Origin: Holophagaceae bacterium
Lineage (GTDB): Bacteria; Acidobacteriota; Holophagae; Holophagales; Holophagaceae
Assembly (NCBI GenBank): GCA_025361205.1
Contig: JANYAS010000156.1
Span: 22,959 to 86,958, forward strand
Direction of reading: 5' to 3'
Length of the DNA: 64,000 nt
Shown in pieces: positions 37,157 through 45,752 of this stretch. The stretch's first letter is position 1. Every line of letters begins with the position of its first letter. A program made the position numbers and the translations under genes. The notes under the pieces were generated by a model. It was not told the origin of the DNA and made no database searches. It saw only the letters and a list, made by a program, of their open reading frames with translations.

Positions 37157-38611
37157 CTGAGCGCAAGGACGCCTACCGTATTTCTCGATCCCAAGAGCCG
37201 GGAGCCGGTCTATCTGCAGATCGCCACCTCCCTCATGGGGGAGATCCAGCGGGGCCGCCTCCATCCCGGCGACCCGCTCCCTGGTTATCGGACCCTTGGC
37301 GAAAGCCTCGGTGTCAGCCGCAACACCGTCATGGCCGCCTACCGGGAACTACAGGCGGAGGGCTGGGTGGTCTCCACCCAGGGCGTGGGCAGCGTCGTCG
37401 CCCCGGATCCACCGACGCGACTCCCCGGCAAGGCCAACCCCAGCGCTGACGCCGCCATGGGTTTCGACCTGGCCGCGGGGAGCCATGAGGAAGCCCCCAA
37501 GGGCGCCCCGGGCTTGCTCAAGGTGGCCAGCGGGCTTCCGGATCCCCGCCTGATGCCCGGGGCTGAACTGGCCCGGGCCTATCGCCGGGCCATGGTACTG
37601 AACCGCCAGCACAACCTTGAGCTCGAGGACTCCCAGGGCCACCCCATGCTGCGCCAATCCCTGGCGCGGATGCTCAGCGAGTCCCGGGGCATCGCCGCTT
37701 CGCCCGACAACATCCTCGTCACCCGCGGCAGCCAGATGGCCCTGTTCCTGGCCGGCCAGGCCCTGATGACCCCGGGGGACGCCGTGGCCGTGGAGGCCCT
37801 GGGCCATCCCGGTGTCTGGGAGGCCTTTGCGAGTGCGGGCGCCCGGTGCCTGCCGGTACCCGTCGATGAGGAAGGCATGCGCGTCGGCGCCCTGACCCAG
37901 CTGGCGGAATCCGAGCGCCTCCGGGCCGTCTTCGTCACGCCCCTGCGCCAGTACCCCACCCTGGTGCCTCTTTCCACCGAGCGGCGTATCCGTTTGCTGG
38001 CCATGGCCCAGGAGCATCGCTTTGCCATCATCGAGAACGACCAAGACAGCGAGTTCCTGTTCGGCGGCCGTCCGCGCCCCCCCCTGGCGGCGGAAGATCG
38101 TGCCGGGGTGGTCATCCACGTGGGCACCCTCAGCAAGATCTTCAGCCCCAACCTGCGCCTGGGCTACGTGCATGGCCCCGCCCCCCTCATCGCCCGCATG
38201 CGGGCCCTCCGGCAGGCCCTCGATCGCCAGGGCGACATGGTGCTGGAGCGGGCCTTTGCCGAGTTGCTGGACGACGGCGCCATCCATCGCCACCTCAACC
38301 GCATGCAGCAGACCTACCGGCTGCGCCGCGACGCCCTGTGCCTGGCCCTGGGGAAGGCCCTGGGGGACCGGCTGAGCTTTCAGGTGCCCGATGGGGGCCT
38401 GGCCCTGTGGGCCCACGTGGCCGAGGGCGTGGACGTGGATCGCTGGGCCGCCCGGGCCCTGGAGCAGGGCGTGGCCTTCCAGCCGGGACGGCGATTTGCC
38501 TTCGACGGCAGTGCCGTGCAGGCCCTGCGCCTGGGCTTCTCCAACTACCCGGAATCCGATTTGGAAGAGGTGGCCGTCCGCATGCGTGATTCCATCGTGG
38601 AGGCGCGATGA
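37157..38611 (+). CDS. MocR/PdxR-type transcriptional regulator (GntR HTH plus aminotransferase-I-like domain)
   Basis: REPVYLQIATSLMGEIQRGRLHPGDPLPGYRTLGESLGVSRNTVMAAYRELQAEGWV; C-term aminotransferase fold (LVTRGSQMALFLAGQALMTPGD...HVGTLSKIFSPNLRLGYV). Start uncertain (no ATG before the HTH). Confidence 0.85.
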   Translation: MSARTPTVFLDPKSREPVYLQIATSLMGEIQRGRLHPGDPLPGYRTLGESLGVSRNTVMAAYRELQAEGWVVSTQGVGSVVAPDPPTRLPGKANPSADAAMGFDLAAGSHEEAPKGAPGLLKVASGLPDPRLMPGAELARAYRRAMVLNRQHNLELEDSQGHPMLRQSLARMLSESRGIAASPDNILVTRGSQMALFLAGQALMTPGDAVAVEALGHPGVWEAFASAGARCLPVPVDEEGMRVGALTQLAESERLRAVFVTPLRQYPTLVPLSTERRIRLLAMAQEHRFAIIENDQDSEFLFGGRPRPPLAAEDRAGVVIHVGTLSKIFSPNLRLGYVHGPAPLIARMRALRQALDRQGDMVLERAFAELLDDGAIHRHLNRMQQTYRLRRDALCLALGKALGDRLSFQVPDGGLALWAHVAEGVDVDRWAARALEQGVAFQPGRRFAFDGSAVQALRLGFSNYPESDLEEVAVRMRDSIVEAR

Positions 38612-41600
38612 GCCTGCTGCTGACCGTTCTGGATGGCCGCATCACCCTCAAAGGAATCCTCGGCATGGGCGGTATGGGCGAGGTGCACCGGGCCTGGGAC
38701 GCAGGGCTGGAGCGGCCCGTGGCCGTGAAGTTCGTGCGGGGCGGTGATCCCAAGGAGGCCGATCGGCTGCTGCTGGAAGCGCGCCTCCAGGCCCGGGTGG
38801 AGCATCCCCACGTGGTGCGCGTGCACGATACGGGCACCCTCGAAGGTCGGCCCTGCATCGTGTTCCAGCTGGTGGAGGGGCAGACCTACGCGGATCTTCG
38901 CACGGAGGTGGGCTGGCGGGCCAAGGTCGAGCTGGCCGTCGAGGCCGCCCGCGGCCTGGGCGCCGCCCATCGCATGGGTCTCGTCCACCGCGACGTGAAG
39001 CCCGCCAACATCCTCGTGGAGAACACCGAAACGGGCCTCAAGGCTCTGCTCTCGGACTTTGGCTTGGCGAGAGATGAGGAAGGTGGGCTCACCCGGTCCG
39101 GCCTGTTGATGGGCACCGTGGATTTCATGGCGCCCGAGCAGGTGACGGGGGCCGCGCCCGTGGATTACCGCGCCGACATCTACGGCTTGGGGGCCACCCT
39201 CTATGCCGTGTTGGCGGGCCGTCCGCCCTTTCGGGATTCGGCGCGTTCGACAGCGCCAGGTCGCAACACCGAAGGCCTGGAACCCGTCACCGAAGCGGCG
39301 GAGGTGCATCCAGGCGACCTGCTGCGGCGGGTGCTGGAAGAGGACCCCAAACCCCTGTCGACCGAGGTGCCGGGCCTGCCCAAGGATCTGAGCGTGGTCA
39401 TCGCCAAGGCCATGGAGAAGGAACCAGCCCAGCGCTACGCCACCGCGGATGCCCTGGCGGATGACCTCAACCGGGTGTTGCAGGGCGAGCCGGTCCTAGC
39501 CCGGTCCGTGAGCTGGCTGGAGCGGGGCGCCCGCTGGACGCAGCGCAATCCCATTCCCGCGCGGGTCGTGGGGGCGGGCCTCCTTACCATCATGGCCGCC
39601 ACCGGCTTCGGCTTCTGGAACAGTCGCCGGAGCACCCTGGCGGCCCTGGATGCGGCCCAGATGGGCGGCGAGGCCAAGGCCCTGGAACTGCGCTTGCGCA
39701 CGGCCTATCTGGCGCCGGCCCACGATCTTGGATCGGTAATGGCCGAGCTTCGCCAGGGGGTCATCCGGCTCGAGGGGCATGCGGGCGCGGCGGGGGCCGC
39801 TTCGAACTATGCGCGAGGGCGGGTCTTTCTGCTGCTAGATGAACTGCGCGAGGCTCGCATGGCCCTGGAAACCGCCCGCGCCCAGGGTTTCCAAGGCCAA
39901 GGGCTGGAAGAAGCCCTCGGCCTAGTGTACGGGCGGCTCTATGACCAGGACTTGCCCAAGGCGGAGGCCCTGCAGGACGACTCGCTTCGAGCCGAGCGTC
40001 TGGCAGAACTGGACCATGACCTCAAGAACCCCGCCTTGGCCCATCTCCGATCCGCCGGGTTTACGTTGTATCAGCAGGCCTTTTCGAGTCTCCTTCAGCA
40101 GCGCTTCGAAGAGGCCCGGTCCCTGGCTCGCGGGGCCCGGGACCGGGATCCAGAAATGGCGGAGGCCACCCTGCTGGAAGTGCAAACCTGGCTCCGAGAA
40201 GGGCGATCCGCCCTGAACCTGCAGGATCTGGATCGGGCTCAAGTCTGCGCCTCCCAGGGTTGGATCCGGGGTCAAGGGCTGTTAGGGGATCTGCGCAGTG
40301 ACCCGGCCGTCCCCGTGGTTCTTGCCCAATTAAAAGGGCTGCAAGCGGGGGTGTCCGTGCGGCGGGGGATGGACGCCTCCAGGGACTTTGGCGAAGGGCA
40401 AGTGCTGGTGAACCTGGCCCTCGCCTTGGATCGGGATTCGTATCCGGCCCTCCTGGCCAGGGCCCTCCTGCTGGAGAAAGAGTCGAGCGTGAGCGTCGAT
40501 GCTTTCCGGGAGGATTCGCCCCGCAAGGCGGAGGCCCTGGTGGTGGCCTGCCAGCACCTTGTCACCCTGGCGCCTCGTCGTGCCGAAGGGCATGTCCTGC
40601 TCGCTGCGGCCTACCACCACCGGGGATTCAATGAAGCCCGGTTGGGCTTGGATCCCACGGGGGCCTACCGCAAGGGACGCCAGGAGGGCGAGGCGGCCTA
40701 TGCGCTGGAGCCCTGGAACCCCGAAGGCCTTCGGCATGCCTGCCTGAATGCCATGGCAGAAGCGACGTTCCGTGTGGAAAACGCGAAGGAGTCTGGTGAG
40801 GCCATGGGGGCGGCTGAAACCCTTTTCCAGCACCTGTCGGTGGCCAGGGGGCTCAATCCCTTGTCTCAGAAGGAGCTGCAAGCCGAACTCCTCTTCCTCC
40901 AGGGCAGGTCTGCCTGGTTCCAGGGAAAGGACCCAGATCCCTTCATGGAGCAGGGGTTTGCCCTTTATGAAGCGTTGTTGGGGGCCGCGCCGGATGCCCC
41001 AGTGCCCTTGGTGAACCTGGCTCATGCGGCCGGGGATTGGGCCGCGCTCAGGTGGACCTCCGGCCGCGACATCTCCCCGGTCCTGGGACGAACCATGCCA
41101 GCCCTCGAACGGGGGATCCTGCGGTGGCCCAGTCACCGGGCCCTGTTGCTGATCAACCGCTGTCAGTTGCTGGTGCTCGAGGCCTTTGGGCCCTCGGAGG
41201 AGCCCGTCACCCTGCAGGGCAATCGTGCGATGGTCGAGGCGCGAAGCGCTGTGCACCAGGCCATGGCTGCGGCCAGACATCCCCTCCTTCCAATGGCCTT
41301 GGGTTACATCCATCTGGCCCAGGGGCTGCAGGGCCTGCCTGGAGCGGGGGACAGGGCCTGCGTCCTGGTGGAACCCGTCTTCAAGACCTTTCCCTCGGGG
41401 GCTTCCCCCCGGTTTGCCCTGGCCGTGGCCCTGCGCCTGCGGGGGCGCCCCGGAGATCTGGCCCGGGCCCTGGGCCTTCTGGACGACGCCCAGGAAACGG
41501 CCCGGTTGGATCCCGAGTGGGGCGTCTACCGGGCCATGATCCTGGCGGCCATGGGTCGAATGGAGGAAGCCACGCGCCAGCGCGAGAAGGCTTTGGCACG

Positions 41601-41685
41601 CCAACCCCTGCTGGCGGGTCATCCGGTGTGGGCCATCTGGCCCAGGGGCTCTGAGCGGGGGGTGGGGAATCACCCCGGCCCGTAG
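38608..41685 (+). CDS. serine/threonine protein kinase with TM and C-terminal TPR-like region
   Basis: GMGGMGEVHRAWD, VAVKFV, HRDVKPANILVE, DFGLARDEE, MAPEQ; TM near RVVGAGLLTIMAATGFGFW. ATG overlaps the upstream TGA (ATGA). Confidence 0.92.
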   Translation: MSLLLTVLDGRITLKGILGMGGMGEVHRAWDAGLERPVAVKFVRGGDPKEADRLLLEARLQARVEHPHVVRVHDTGTLEGRPCIVFQLVEGQTYADLRTEVGWRAKVELAVEAARGLGAAHRMGLVHRDVKPANILVENTETGLKALLSDFGLARDEEGGLTRSGLLMGTVDFMAPEQVTGAAPVDYRADIYGLGATLYAVLAGRPPFRDSARSTAPGRNTEGLEPVTEAAEVHPGDLLRRVLEEDPKPLSTEVPGLPKDLSVVIAKAMEKEPAQRYATADALADDLNRVLQGEPVLARSVSWLERGARWTQRNPIPARVVGAGLLTIMAATGFGFWNSRRSTLAALDAAQMGGEAKALELRLRTAYLAPAHDLGSVMAELRQGVIRLEGHAGAAGAASNYARGRVFLLLDELREARMALETARAQGFQGQGLEEALGLVYGRLYDQDLPKAEALQDDSLRAERLAELDHDLKNPALAHLRSAGFTLYQQAFSSLLQQRFEEARSLARGARDRDPEMAEATLLEVQTWLREGRSALNLQDLDRAQVCASQGWIRGQGLLGDLRSDPAVPVVLAQLKGLQAGVSVRRGMDASRDFGEGQVLVNLALALDRDSYPALLARALLLEKESSVSVDAFREDSPRKAEALVVACQHLVTLAPRRAEGHVLLAAAYHHRGFNEARLGLDPTGAYRKGRQEGEAAYALEPWNPEGLRHACLNAMAEATFRVENAKESGEAMGAAETLFQHLSVARGLNPLSQKELQAELLFLQGRSAWFQGKDPDPFMEQGFALYEALLGAAPDAPVPLVNLAHAAGDWAALRWTSGRDISPVLGRTMPALERGILRWPSHRALLLINRCQLLVLEAFGPSEEPVTLQGNRAMVEARSAVHQAMAAARHPLLPMALGYIHLAQGLQGLPGAGDRACVLVEPVFKTFPSGASPRFALAVALRLRGRPGDLARALGLLDDAQETARLDPEWGVYRAMILAAMGRMEEATRQREKALARQPLLAGHPVWAIWPRGSERGVGNHPGP

Positions 41686-41896
41686 GTCACAGTCAATATC
41701 ACCCCCTCCGCCTGGGGCAGCCTTCCTTCGAGCGGCTTGAGCTTCAGGTGGAACCCGTTCCGCTCGTCCCGGGGCCGGTGGGTTCGGACATCCGCTGTCC
41801 ATTCCCCGGGATACCCGGGTGTGGCACCCACGGTTTGCGTGTGTCCGTCCCGGTCCCTTCAGGAGGCCCATCCGGAGCGTGATAGAGGTCTGGACC

Positions 41897-42127
41897 ATGC
41901 GTCAGGATAAGAACACCCTGCCGGACCAGCTGAAGGCGACCCAGCCCTACCCCCACAGCCCCATCCGCTACCGCGCGGCCTGGCACTAGCGGGCAGGCCA
42001 GCGGGAGTGGAATCTGGTGCTGATGGCCAATCAGGAGACCCTCCGGGACGGCCGTTTCAGCACCATGGCCGCCTTTCCCATCGCCTGGTAATACAAGCCC
42101 GTGGGGTCCGATGCCACGGCGGAGTAG
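41897..42127 (+). pseudogene. possible decayed short gene with in-frame stops
   Basis: One frame reads MRQDKNTLPDQLKATQPYPHSPIRYRAAWH*RAGQREWNLVLMANQETLRDGRFSTMAAFPIAW*YKPVGSDATAE*, coding-like either side of TAG and TAA. Confidence 0.3.
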
Positions 42128-42129
42128 GG

Positions 42130-42159
42130 TGGCCCAGCCCCTTTCGCGGAAGTGTGCCT
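42130..42159 (+). promoter_or_regulatory. 30-nt conserved upstream motif, site 1
   Basis: TGGCCCAGCCCCTTTCGCGGAAGTGTGCCT upstream of the CDS at 42227. Confidence 0.6.
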
Positions 42160-42226
42160 GGGCAGAGGTCGGGCCGCTTCGCAACCTGATGACACGCGGT
42201 GGACGCCGCGCTGTCCCGGAGACGCC

Positions 42227-42754
42227 ATGTACAAGCCCCTCGCCATCACCGTCCTGCTGCTCGCCTCGCCCCTCTGCGCCCAGGGCCGGCATCCCACTCC
42301 GCCCCTGACGCACCTTGGCGTGCCCGCCGCGAACCTGCTGACCGTGGATTTGAGCACCCGCTCCGACCTCAGCACCGGCGTGGTGACCACGGACGTGGGG
42401 ACCTTCGAGAACGGCGTGTGGACCTGGAACTACGGCGCGAAGGGCTTCGAGGTCGCCAAGGGGCGCACCTTCATCGTTACCGACGCCCAGGCCTGGGTGC
42501 TCCATGAAGGGGGCACGGGCACACCGGCCTCTCTGGAGTTGATGCTCGACTATCCCGCCGGCGGCTTTGCAGGCTCCATGGCCCTTTTCGCCTTCCGCGA
42601 AGTGCCGGCCAATGCCAGCGGCGTGCAGCGCCAGACCTGGACCAGCGGCTTCGCCCTCACGGAGGGTCTGCGCCTGCACATCTGGGTCCAGAACTTCTAT
42701 CCGGCGAGCCTCATGTCCATGGCCCGGATCATCGTCCACGGCTACTACCTGTAG
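42227..42754 (+). CDS. secreted hypothetical protein
   Basis: Signal peptide MYKPLAITVLLLASPLCAQG; ends ...MARIIVHGYYL. Confidence 0.7.
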   Translation: MYKPLAITVLLLASPLCAQGRHPTPPLTHLGVPAANLLTVDLSTRSDLSTGVVTTDVGTFENGVWTWNYGAKGFEVAKGRTFIVTDAQAWVLHEGGTGTPASLELMLDYPAGGFAGSMALFAFREVPANASGVQRQTWTSGFALTEGLRLHIWVQNFYPASLMSMARIIVHGYYL

Positions 42755-42793
42755 TCCCCTGCACCCCTGTGCTGCTCCTTCCTCAGGTGCCCC

Positions 42794-44386
42794 ATGCCCA
42801 TGCGAACGCCCCTTCCTGTCTCTGCAGCCCTGCTGGCGGGCCTGCTGCTGTCGGCCTGCGGCGGCGGAGGAGGGTCCAGCAGCAGCGCTCCAGCACCCGC
42901 CACCCCGCCATCCGGTGCTCGCACCCTCTCCGGGAAGGTCACCTATGATTTCGTCCCGGCGGTCTACAACGTCGCGACCCGGGTGGGGGGTCTGGATTTC
43001 GCCGCGGCCTCGGCGCGGCCCGTGCGGAATGGCCGCGTGCTGATCCTGGAGGGAACCACGGAACTGGCGACCACCACCACGGACGCAGCCGGGAACTACA
43101 GCACAAGCTACGTGCCCAAGGGCACCGGGGCGCTCCAGGTGGTGGCCCTGGCCACCTCCGCCGCCCCTTCGATCATCGTGCAGGACAACACGGACGGGGG
43201 CTCGCCCTGGGGCATCTCGGCCGCCGTGGGCACCGGCCTCACAACGGTTGACCTCCATGCAGGCCATGGCTGGACGGGCAGCGCCTACAACGCCGCAGCC
43301 CGTGGCGCGGCGCCCTTTGCCGTGCTCGATTCGATGTACACCGCCGCCAGGGCCTTTCTATCGGTACGGCCCGCCGCGGTCTTCCCCGCCCTGAAGGTGA
43401 ACTGGAGCCCGAACAACGTCCCCCAGGCCGGCAACAAGGCCCTGGGCCAGATCGGGACTTCCCACTTCTCGCCTGCGGAAAACCAGATCTATGTCCTGGG
43501 CAAGGAGGGGGCGGATTCGGACGAGTTCGACAGCCACGTCATCGTCCACGAGTGGGCCCATTACTTCGAAAGCAACCTGTCCCGCTCTGATAGTCCGGGC
43601 GGATCCCACGGGCCAGGCGATGTGCTGGACCCCCGCCTGGCTTTCGGGGAAGGCTACGGCAACGGCCTGGCGGCCATCCTGCTGCCGGAATCCGTCTACG
43701 TGGACACCACCTGGAGCGGCGGCACGCTGCGGGCCTTTGGCTTCGATGCGGAAGCGGAACCCAGTCCCACCGACGATCCGCAACCCAGTGTCTTTTCCGA
43801 AACCACCATCATGCGGGTGCTGTACGACCTCTATGACGGCGGAGCAAACGAAGGCTTCGACGGTGTCCAAGTGGGCCTTGGTGTTTTCTACGACGTGCTG
43901 GTCGGTCCAGAAAAAACCACCTCCGCCCTGACTACCCTGGGCTCCTTCATCACAGGGCTGAAGGCCCAGGCAGGGGTGAACACTGCCGCCGTGAACACCC
44001 TCCTGGCCCACTACCAGGTCGGTCCCATCTCCAGCCCCTACGGCGACGGGGACCCGGACCTCCGCGCCATGTACTTGCCCGTCGCTCCGCCCTTCAGCGG
44101 AACGCTGTCCTTCGATGGTGGCGCCGATTCCAACAAGTGGGCCCAGAACCAGTATTTCGTCGTCACCGGCAACGGTAGCCCGATCACGGTACGGTCCACC
44201 TGCTCCCAGGATGTGGACCTGTTCGTGTTCAAGGCCGGAGAACGGGTGGCTGCGGCCACCACGACCAGCGGCAACGAATCGCTCTCCTTCAACGCCACGG
44301 CCTCTGCGGACTATGTGGTGGTGGTCACCGGTTTCGGGGCCACCCCAGGGGCCTATGCGGTGCAACTCCAGATCACGACGCCCTGA
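42794..44386 (+). CDS. lipoprotein, putative zinc metalloprotease-like (HExxH) with C-terminal PPC-like domain
   Basis: Lipobox LLAGLLLSACGGGGG; HVIVHEWAHYFESNL; C-term DVDLFVFKAGERVAAATTTSGNESLSFNATASADYVVVVTGF. Confidence 0.75.
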   Translation: MPMRTPLPVSAALLAGLLLSACGGGGGSSSSAPAPATPPSGARTLSGKVTYDFVPAVYNVATRVGGLDFAAASARPVRNGRVLILEGTTELATTTTDAAGNYSTSYVPKGTGALQVVALATSAAPSIIVQDNTDGGSPWGISAAVGTGLTTVDLHAGHGWTGSAYNAAARGAAPFAVLDSMYTAARAFLSVRPAAVFPALKVNWSPNNVPQAGNKALGQIGTSHFSPAENQIYVLGKEGADSDEFDSHVIVHEWAHYFESNLSRSDSPGGSHGPGDVLDPRLAFGEGYGNGLAAILLPESVYVDTTWSGGTLRAFGFDAEAEPSPTDDPQPSVFSETTIMRVLYDLYDGGANEGFDGVQVGLGVFYDVLVGPEKTTSALTTLGSFITGLKAQAGVNTAAVNTLLAHYQVGPISSPYGDGDPDLRAMYLPVAPPFSGTLSFDGGADSNKWAQNQYFVVTGNGSPITVRSTCSQDVDLFVFKAGERVAAATTTSGNESLSFNATASADYVVVVTGFGATPGAYAVQLQITTP

Positions 44387-44413
44387 ATGTCCCTGTCCTT
44401 GGAAAGGTGTCCC

Positions 44414-44899
44414 ATGCCGATACTCTTACCCATGCTCCTGCTCGCTATCGCCCTGCCTTGCGCCGGATGCGAACCGCCCCAAAAAAAGGCGCCCCCGCCG
44501 CGCACCGTCAGCCATAAAACCAAGACCCCAGTGGCCGTCTCAGCGGTCTTCGCCGAAGGCCGGGCGACGGTGACGCTAAGGTTCGAGCAGGCGGCCTCTG
44601 ACGTCTCGATCGGCTTTCGCGGCCTGGATGGACTCAGTGTCCAGAACCAGCCCGACCTGCCCAAGCAATCGTTCAAGCGGGGAGAGACCCTTAAGCTGGA
44701 AGTGGCCCTCACACCAGGGCCCGGGATGTCCCACTTGGCCCTGGACCTGGAAGGTACCTTTGCCGGCCAGCGCCGCCTGGATGTCCGAACCTTTGCCGTG
44801 GGAGAGCCCACGCCGGCCCAACAGAAAGCCAAGGCGGACCAGACCTTCCGCACCGAGGATGGACGCCGCCTCAAACTGCTGCCCGCGAAGACACCCTGA
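44414..44899 (+). CDS. hypothetical lipoprotein
   Basis: MPILLPMLLLAIALPCAGCEPPQKK lipobox. Confidence 0.6.
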   Translation: MPILLPMLLLAIALPCAGCEPPQKKAPPPRTVSHKTKTPVAVSAVFAEGRATVTLRFEQAASDVSIGFRGLDGLSVQNQPDLPKQSFKRGETLKLEVALTPGPGMSHLALDLEGTFAGQRRLDVRTFAVGEPTPAQQKAKADQTFRTEDGRRLKLLPAKTP

Positions 44900-45050
44900 T
44901 CCTCCTCTCCATGGAAAGTGCATGAGGCCGATGCAACCCTGCCTCGCGATTGGACCTGACCGGCGGCGGGCCTAACCCTGCGCCCGCCCATCGCATCCGC
45001 TGTCGAACGACCCTGCGAAAGCGAGTGCCTCCCAGCGTCCCCAAGCGGAG

Positions 45051-45080
45051 TGGCCCAAGCCCTTTCTGGAATCTGAACCT
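45051..45080 (+). promoter_or_regulatory. 30-nt conserved upstream motif, site 2
   Basis: TGGCCCAAGCCCTTTCTGGAATCTGAACCT, 80 nt before the CDS at 45131. Confidence 0.55.
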
Positions 45081-45130
45081 GAACCGACCCTGGCCCTGAT
45101 GCGAGATTCAGGACCTACCCGGAGTTCCCC

Positions 45131-45721
45131 ATGTCCACGCGATATCGATTTACCCTGGCCATGATGCTGCTATGCCTGCCGTTCGTGGCCTGCGGCGGCG
45201 GGGGCGGAGGTGGTGCCACGGCGCCGCCCCTCGCCTCGCCCACCTTCAGCCTGACCGTGAGCCCCGCAAGCCTGCAAATCCCCGCCGGGGGCAGCGGCTT
45301 CATGACGGTCACCGTCTCCCGTCTCAATGGGTTCCAGGGCACCATCGCCGTGGCCGGGATCGGCTTTCCTACCGGGGTATCGGCCTCGGGCACCGTGGCC
45401 GATGGCGTCAGCACGCTGCAGCTTCCCATCGTCGTGGGAGCCGGCGTCACCCCGACCACCTTCGCCAGCCTCCAGGTGGAGGGGCGCAGCGGCACCCTGG
45501 TGCAGACGGCCCCGTTCAGCCTCACGGTGAAGGCATCCCTGCCGCCAGGTCAGGTCAGCGTGGATGAGGCCCAGGCCGCGGGAGGCCGTCAACAGGCCGG
45601 CCAGGTGGTGAACCAGGTGGTGGCGCTTGAGCCCCTGCGTGCCACCAGCGCCGTCAATGCTTCCGGAACCGTGGAGATCCGCCATGGCTTCCTGCCTTCG
45701 GGCACTCCGATCAAACCCTGA
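45131..45721 (+). CDS. hypothetical lipoprotein
   Basis: MSTRYRFTLAMMLLCLPFVACGGGGGGG lipobox; Ig-like beta-rich body. Confidence 0.7.
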   Translation: MSTRYRFTLAMMLLCLPFVACGGGGGGGATAPPLASPTFSLTVSPASLQIPAGGSGFMTVTVSRLNGFQGTIAVAGIGFPTGVSASGTVADGVSTLQLPIVVGAGVTPTTFASLQVEGRSGTLVQTAPFSLTVKASLPPGQVSVDEAQAAGGRQQAGQVVNQVVALEPLRATSAVNASGTVEIRHGFLPSGTPIKP

Positions 45722-45752
45722 ACCCTTCGTACTCACTTTTCCAGGAGGCTCC

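Noticed and set aside
41744-43267. 507-aa minus-strand ORF
   Set aside because: Overlaps well-supported plus-strand secreted genes; no signal or domain.
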